A stretch of DNA of 17,057 nt from Bacilli bacterium (GTDB lineage: Bacteria > Bacillota_I > Bacilli_A > RFN20 > CAG-288). The stretch covers positions 1 to 17,057 of the forward strand of contig JALFLX010000043.1 in the NCBI GenBank assembly GCA_022774485.1, in the 5' to 3' direction. Below are positions 12,206-17,057 of this stretch, piece by piece (within the stretch, counting starts at the first letter, position 1; every line of letters starts with the position of its first letter). The notes beneath the pieces are model-generated. The model made no database searches. It had not been told where the DNA came from and worked only from the letters and a program-made list of their open reading frames with translations. A program made the translations under genes and the position numbers.

Positions 12206-13933
12206 TTATTGATCGATTTTAGAGAGGTCGAAGGTGTTTAAGTAGGCCATGGTCTCTTCTGCAACTTCTTTTAAGGTGTCACCATCCATCGGGTTCTTGA
12301 TGTTGGCTTTCTTTAAGAGAGCACGGAAAGGAAGAGTGCCTGCTAAAGAGCAAAAGTCGAGGTATTTCTCAAAGGTTCCCTGATGATCTTTTTCGCTCAT
12401 GCTGAAGAACTCTAAGGAGACAACTTGGGCGATGGTGTAGTCGAGATAGTAGAAAGGAAGTTCGAAGATGTGGGACTGTTTCATGAAGAAACCACCGCTC
12501 TCTAAGAACTCATTGCCAGCGTAGTTCTTGTGTGGGAGGTAGGTTTTCTCTAACTCTCTAAAATACGCTTTTCTTTCTTTGTGAGTGAGATCCGGATTTT
12601 CATAGACGTAGGCTTGGAACGCATCGACAATGCATCCGTAAGGGATGAAGGTAATCGCATCAGCTAAATGCTGATAGAGATATTTTTCGGTGTCTTCTTT
12701 GAAGAAGAGATTCATCCAAGGATAGGTGAGGTATTCCATACTCATCGAGTGCATCTCGCAGCATTCCATGCCTGGATTTCTATAAGCAGGGATGTTGTCT
12801 CCTCCTAAGAAGCCTTGTAAAGAGTGACCGAATTCATGGGTTAAGACATCGACATCTCCGCTTGTTCCATTAAAATTGGAGAAGATAAAGGAGGTCTTTA
12901 ATCCAGGGATATATGTCATATATCCGCCGCCTGCTTTTCCAGGCTTTGCCACGATATCCATGCAGTGGTGATCCACCATGAAGTTGAAGTATTTGCTGGC
13001 GACAGGGGAGAGTTCTTCATACATCTTTCTCGCGGCAAAGACAAGCTCTTCAGGAGTACCTTTTGGAGTCGGATTTCCGCTCTTGTAGAAAATGGAATAA
13101 TCGTAGTAGGCGGTAGTGTCTTGATATCCTAAGCGTTCTTTCTGATCAGCAAAGATTTTCTCAGAGAGAGGGACGATGTACTTTAAGATTTTTTCACGAT
13201 AGATTTTGGCATCTTCCGGAGTCCAGTCTAATCTTCCCATTCTGTCGTAGGCGAGCTGGACAAAGTTTTTGTAGCCAAGCTCTTTGGCAATCTTGGTTCT
13301 GACTTGAACCATGCGGGAGTAGATATCACCGATCTTCTCATCGTTTTCGGCGAAGAATCCCCAGTAGGCTTCACTGGCTTCTTTTCTTGTCTCGCGATCC
13401 ATGCTCTTGAGGAATTTTCCCATCTGAGGGAGCGCGTATTTTTCTCCTCTGAACTCAATCATTCCGGATGAGACAAGGTTCACATATTCGCTGACTAATT
13501 TGTTTTCTTCTACTAAGTCAGGGACGATTTCCGGCTTGAAGGTTTTCATAGAGAGAGCGACCATATCGAAGTAGAGACTTCCAAACGCTTCCTCTAACTC
13601 CTTGCGGAAAGGAGAGTTGTAGAAGTCTTGGTCGAAGCGGTTGGATGCTTCATTGATCTCCGGGGAGATTTCATCGATGAGATCGTTGAGTTCTTTGTAG
13701 TGCTCATCTCTGGTATCGATAGTGTGTCTGACATTGATCAAGCTGAAGGCGGTTTGAAGCTGGTCAGAGAGTTCGAAGTATTCTTTGACAACTTGAACAG
13801 CTTCGTTTCCATCTTTGGCGTTGTTGAGTCTCTCATCTAAGGATAATATCGCTTTGATGATGTCCTCTTTTTCGGGAGTTTGTACTTCGACATCTTCGAG
13901 ATGTTCGAATTGAGAGTCAAAATGTTGAATCAT
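12206..13933 (-). CDS. M3 family oligoendopeptidase (PepF-like)
   Basis: A 575-aa zinc metallopeptidase without a signal peptide, so cytoplasmic. The active site is HEFGH (366-370) with the third zinc ligand probably E393 in ECCEMHSMSME. The preceding strand SFIFSNFNGTSGDVDVLT and the later HIFELPFYYLDYTIA (488-502) are typical of the PepF/M3B group, which cleaves peptides of roughly 5-20 residues. Length is near the usual 560-600. Translation starts from an AAAGGA site (13941-13946) inside the last codons of the M32 gene, whose stop is only 2 bp away, so the two are coupled. Their joint product set suggests recycling of imported or intracellular peptides to amino acids. No oligopeptide transporter is visible here. 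Confidence 0.95.
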   Translation of the reverse strand: MIQHFDSQFEHLEDVEVQTPEKEDIIKAILSLDERLNNAKDGNEAVQVVKEYFELSDQLQTAFSLINVRHTIDTRDEHYKELNDLIDEISPEINEASNRFDQDFYNSPFRKELEEAFGSLYFDMVALSMKTFKPEIVPDLVEENKLVSEYVNLVSSGMIEFRGEKYALPQMGKFLKSMDRETRKEASEAYWGFFAENDEKIGDIYSRMVQVRTKIAKELGYKNFVQLAYDRMGRLDWTPEDAKIYREKILKYIVPLSEKIFADQKERLGYQDTTAYYDYSIFYKSGNPTPKGTPEELVFAARKMYEELSPVASKYFNFMVDHHCMDIVAKPGKAGGGYMTYIPGLKTSFIFSNFNGTSGDVDVLTHEFGHSLQGFLGGDNIPAYRNPGMECCEMHSMSMEYLTYPWMNLFFKEDTEKYLYQHLADAITFIPYGCIVDAFQAYVYENPDLTHKERKAYFRELEKTYLPHKNYAGNEFLESGGFFMKQSHIFELPFYYLDYTIAQVVSLEFFSMSEKDHQGTFEKYLDFCSLAGTLPFRALLKKANIKNPMDGDTLKEVAEETMAYLNTFDLSKIDQ

Positions 13934-13935
13934 AT

Positions 13936-15501
13936 TCAGTTCCTTTCTTTGATATCCTCATCTTTGAGGTGATAAATCTCTTTGAATTTTTTCTGTAAAT
14001 ATTCGATATAGTGCTTGCTGGAAAGTTCTTTTCCGGAGATTTCTTTGATCCATTCTTTGGTGTCTAGAAGCGGTGCTTTTGCAAAGACATCTCTTCGTAA
14101 GGATTCTAAGACAAGGTCCATTCTTCCTTCGGATACTGCTTGATCAAGGGAACCTAAGGCGTGATCGACTACCTCTTTATAGATGCAGTTGAGTGCGCTT
14201 CCTAAGGTGTAAGTGGGGAAATATCCGAATCCGCTTGTCCAATGAACATCCTGAAGAATTCCTTGGCTGTCATTTTTCCCTTTGACACCGAGCATTTTTT
14301 CATAGAGAGAATCCCAGGTCTTATTGAGTGTTGTGAAGTCGACAGTTCCATCCATCATCATCTTCTCAAGACGATAGCGGATGATGATGTGAAGCGGGTA
14401 GGTAAGCTCATCGGCTTCTGTTCGGATGGTGTTGTTCAAGTCGATATAGTTGACTCCTTCATAGAGCTCTTCTTCGCTGATATCTCCTAATTCCTCTTCG
14501 AAAATCTTGTGGAAAGTAGGATAAATCGCATGGATATAGGCTCTGCTTCTTCCAATGACTGTCTCATAGAAACGGGATACCGATTCGTGCTTGGCCATGC
14601 TGAGACAAGACTCTCCTAAGTGAGAAGTGAAGACTTCTTCTGGGATGTTTTGACCAAATAGAGCGTGTCCTCCTTCATGAATGACAGAATACATGTTAGA
14701 GACAAAGTTATCTTCGTAATAGTGGGTTGTGACACGGACATCATGGTAGGAGAACTGATCGGTGAAGGGATGTTCGGTGGTAGTGAGACAACCCCTCTTG
14801 AAATCGAATCCGTTGAACTCTAAGAGAAAGCGAGAGAACGCCTCTTGCTTTGCTAGCGGGACTTTTCTTGTCAAGAAGTCGTGTCGTGGCTGATAGGAGG
14901 AAGAACGGATTGCTTTAATTAACGGGACGATCCCTTTTTCAATCTCATCGAAGAAAGGATCGAGATCTGCGGTCGTGATTCCTGGCTCATAATCATCGAG
15001 GAGGGAATCATATGCAGTTTGTTTCTTATCATCTCTCAGCGAGACAATTTTCTTTTCGGTGATCTGAATCTGCTCTAACTTATCTTTGAAGAGAGCGTAG
15101 TCTCCCTTTTCTTTGGCTTCAATCCACTCTGCGTAGGCGCTGTTGAAGAGAACTTGAATCTCGTTGTTGAACTCAGGAGTGATATTCTCGTTCTTCTGAA
15201 TGTCTCGGAAAAGAAGTGTGACAAGGCGAGATTGATAGGGAGTGAGAGATTCTCTTTCTGGATAGAGAGCTTTGACGGCGCTAAGATATTCTTCACTCTT
15301 CATCGCTTCAAAGATTTTTCCTTGATAGATGGTGATGTCTCTTACCATATCATCCATTCCCTCTTTTGGACAGATTGTCTCCATATCAAAGTTAAGGACA
15401 TGGATGGTGTGCTCGAGGTGTTCAATGCTCTTTAAGATGTCCAAAAGAGTGTCGAGATTCTTTTGAACATCTAATTTATTTTCATGATTATTTTTGTTCA
15501 T
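13936..15501 (-). CDS. M32 family metallocarboxypeptidase (Taq type)
   Basis: A 521-aa cytoplasmic zinc carboxypeptidase of about the usual family length. All M32 signatures are present: HEGGH (275-279), the third ligand in HESVSRFYE (H305, E306), IRTEADELTYPLH (359-371) and GYFPTYTLG (426-434). Relatives remove C-terminal residues from peptides with broad specificity, apart from Pro. The start at 15501 has an excellent GGAGG site six bases upstream. It is the first gene of a two-gene operon with the M3 oligoendopeptidase. A TATACT -10-like box lies at 15518-15523 on the minus strand, but no good -35 was found. The symbol is left blank because several are in use for this family. Confidence 0.96.
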   Translation of the reverse strand: MNKNNHENKLDVQKNLDTLLDILKSIEHLEHTIHVLNFDMETICPKEGMDDMVRDITIYQGKIFEAMKSEEYLSAVKALYPERESLTPYQSRLVTLLFRDIQKNENITPEFNNEIQVLFNSAYAEWIEAKEKGDYALFKDKLEQIQITEKKIVSLRDDKKQTAYDSLLDDYEPGITTADLDPFFDEIEKGIVPLIKAIRSSSYQPRHDFLTRKVPLAKQEAFSRFLLEFNGFDFKRGCLTTTEHPFTDQFSYHDVRVTTHYYEDNFVSNMYSVIHEGGHALFGQNIPEEVFTSHLGESCLSMAKHESVSRFYETVIGRSRAYIHAIYPTFHKIFEEELGDISEEELYEGVNYIDLNNTIRTEADELTYPLHIIIRYRLEKMMMDGTVDFTTLNKTWDSLYEKMLGVKGKNDSQGILQDVHWTSGFGYFPTYTLGSALNCIYKEVVDHALGSLDQAVSEGRMDLVLESLRRDVFAKAPLLDTKEWIKEISGKELSSKHYIEYLQKKFKEIYHLKDEDIKERN

Positions 15502-15863
15502 ATATATCCTCCGTAAGAGTATATCTTATGTTTTTTCTTATTTTGAAACAAGGAAATCGATTGAAAAGTGTTACCTTTTCGGTAGAAATTGTAAAAGAGT
15601 GTGATTTTTCATTTTTTACTGATAGTTAAGAAAATTCGGCATCATGAAGATTAACGCCGAAGAAAATATACATAAATGATGAGAAAAAGAAAACATTTAT
15701 AACTTACCAATCTCATAATGAAAAAAAGCTTGTTTATTTGCTATCGCAAGTCTTAACGCGGTTTATTTTTTCGCTGTCTAAAATTATAGAAATTAAAAGA
15801 TAAATATATTTTTTAATGTGATACAATATGCAAGTATATTTTTAATTCAAAGAGGTAAAAGAA
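15502..15863. other. Divergent intergenic region between the peptidase operon and pnp
   Basis: This AT-rich, 362-bp region has no convincing gene; in particular there is no rpsO (ribosomal protein S15), which often precedes pnp in Bacillota. It contains a TTCGGC/GCCGAA inverted repeat (15635-15640 and 15656-15661, 15-nt loop), a small TACC/GGTA hairpin near 15570-15583, a TATACT box for the minus strand and the pnp promoter. Confidence 0.55.
15819..15827 (+). promoter_or_regulatory. Extended -10 promoter of pnp
   Basis: TGATACAAT combines a TG extension and TACAAT (15822-15827). The -35 region (about 15799-15804) is poor. The predicted start near 15834 leaves a leader of about 30 nt with AGAGG (15851-15855) as ribosome site. 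Confidence 0.5.
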
Positions 15864-17057
15864 ATGTCAAAAGAAGTGTTCACTCTTGACTTCTACGGCA
15901 AAAAAATTGTCGTAGAGAACGGTGAAATCGCCAAACAGGCGGATGGATCCGTATTTGTCCGCTTCAACGACACCGCTGTCTTATGCGCTGTCTGCGGAGC
16001 TAAGGAAGCGAAGTTAGGCCAGGACTTCTTCCCGCTCACTGTCAACTATTTTGAGCGTCAATATGCTGCTGGTAAAATCCCGGGATCTTTCTTAAGAAGA
16101 GAGGGAAGACAGTCCACTCGTGAGACCTTAATCTCCCGTTTGATCGACCGTCCAATCCGTCCGATGTTCCCGGAAGGTTATGTCAATGAAACTCAGATCA
16201 CCTGCACTGTCATGTCCTCTGATCCTGATGCTTGCTCTGATATGACCGCGATGTTTGGCGCGAGCTTAGCGCTCTGTGTTTCCGACATCCCGTTTGAAGG
16301 TCCTATCGCTGGTGTTCATGTCGGCAGAGTCGATGGCAAACTCATCATCAACCCGACTGTCGCTGAGATGGAAAAGTCAGATATCAATCTCTCTGTCGCT
16401 GGTACAGAAGCTGCTATCAACATGGTTGAGGCCGGTGCTGCTGAAGTCAGCGAAGATGATATGTTAGAAGCTTTGATGTTCGGTCACGAAGCCATCAAAG
16501 TCTTATGCAGATTCCAGAAAGAAATTGCCAGCAAAGTTGGCAAGGCCAAGAGAGAGCTCAACATCTATCACATCGATGAAGCTTTTGCTGAAAAGTGCAG
16601 AAATTATGTCGCTCCTTATCAGAATGAGACTACTGCTGTCCGTATTGTCAAAGCGGTCTCTATCTTTGATAAACTTGAAAGACAGAACACAATTGATGCG
16701 TTAGAGAAAGAAGTCATCGATTTAGTCGATCAGGCGAATTTCTTAACTGGTGAGAAATATGAGACTATGCAAGCTCACGACTTAGCAGTCAATGAGGCCA
16801 AAGAAGTCTTAGAGACTGTCGTTAGAAATGAAGTTAGAAGATTGATCACTGAAGATAAGGTTCGTCCTGATGGAAGAAAAGTCGATGAGATCCGTCCGCT
16901 CGATGCTCAGGTTCACCTCCTCCCGAGAGCTCACGGCTCCGCTTTATTCACCCGTGGTCAGACCCAGGTCTTATCCGCTTGTACTTTAGGTTCCTTAGAT
17001 GATGCTCAGATTTTAGATGACATCACTGGTGATACCACCAAGAGATGGATGCATCAC
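15864..17057 (+). CDS. pnp: Polynucleotide phosphorylase, C-terminal part beyond window edge
   Basis: The first 398 codons of PNPase, open at the right edge. The start has AGAGG 8 nt upstream and the expected N-terminus (FTLDFYGKKIVVENGEIAKQADGSV). The first RNase PH domain carries FFPLTVNYFERQYAAGKIPGSF (about 52-73, cited for position) and SRLIDRPIRPMFPEGY (91-106), which are close to invariant in the family. A helical linker follows to about residue 325. The second RNase PH domain begins at VRPDGRKVDEIRPL, with LPRAHGSALFTRGQTQ visible before the cut. The catalytic residues of the second core and the KH and S1 domains lie outside the window. The enzyme degrades RNA 3' to 5' using phosphate and is a core part of RNA turnover. 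Confidence 0.98.
   Translation, partial: MSKEVFTLDFYGKKIVVENGEIAKQADGSVFVRFNDTAVLCAVCGAKEAKLGQDFFPLTVNYFERQYAAGKIPGSFLRREGRQSTRETLISRLIDRPIRPMFPEGYVNETQITCTVMSSDPDACSDMTAMFGASLALCVSDIPFEGPIAGVHVGRVDGKLIINPTVAEMEKSDINLSVAGTEAAINMVEAGAAEVSEDDMLEALMFGHEAIKVLCRFQKEIASKVGKAKRELNIYHIDEAFAEKCRNYVAPYQNETTAVRIVKAVSIFDKLERQNTIDALEKEVIDLVDQANFLTGEKYETMQAHDLAVNEAKEVLETVVRNEVRRLITEDKVRPDGRKVDEIRPLDAQVHLLPRAHGSALFTRGQTQVLSACTLGSLDDAQILDDITGDTTKRWMHH

Noticed and set aside
15643..15678. Very short plus-strand frame starting MKINAEEN in the pnp upstream region
   Set aside because: Eleven codons with no Shine-Dalgarno sequence. It coincides with the inverted repeat and cannot be supported.
1..17057. Alternative genetic code (TGA as Trp)
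   Set aside because: TGA ends several genes at expected positions, and Trp codons inside the recognised proteins are TGG.

Overview
The window looks like chromosomal DNA from a low-to-moderate GC Bacillota (class Bacilli in the broad sense, probably an uncultured gut-type lineage). The reasons are strong AGGAGG-type ribosome sites, a dense set of lipobox lipoproteins with no outer-membrane genes, an M3/M32 peptidase pair and pnp. TGA is used as a real stop (for example at 4176-4178 and 2758-2760), so this is not the Mycoplasma code. The lineage is inferred from gene content, not from a marker phylogeny.

Left part (1-9214): a surface-lipoprotein locus. On the minus strand, four tightly packed genes read leftwards. 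The first encodes a peptidase-M6-like lipoprotein whose zinc-binding motif is destroyed. It is followed by three lipoproteins that appear distantly related to each other, linked by ATGA overlaps or about 10-nt gaps; the last runs off the left edge. Divergent from this operon, across a 476-bp AT-rich regulatory region, is a 940-aa lipoprotein. It has a Thr/Pro/Glu linker, an Ig-like segment and four tandem repeats of about 130 aa. The shared region holds a CcpA-type cre match, several palindromes, helically phased T-tracts and a good promoter for the big gene. A bidirectional terminator closes that gene.

Middle (9238-12200): a small Nfu-type Fe-S scaffold gene has had a complete IS200/IS605-type element (tnpA Y1 transposase plus tnpB RuvC nuclease) inserted directly upstream in the same orientation. 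The putative right end and omegaRNA of the element stop within about 10 bp of the extended -10 box of the nfu gene. A TetR-family regulator follows on the plus strand. It has no ribosome site and its promoter is so close that the mRNA may be leaderless.

Right part (12206-17057): an M32 metallocarboxypeptidase gene followed 2 bp later by an M3 oligoendopeptidase gene form a minus-strand cytoplasmic peptide-degradation operon with its own terminator. Divergent from it, the first 398 codons of polynucleotide phosphorylase (pnp) run off the right edge.

No tRNA, rRNA, CRISPR array or phage genes were seen.
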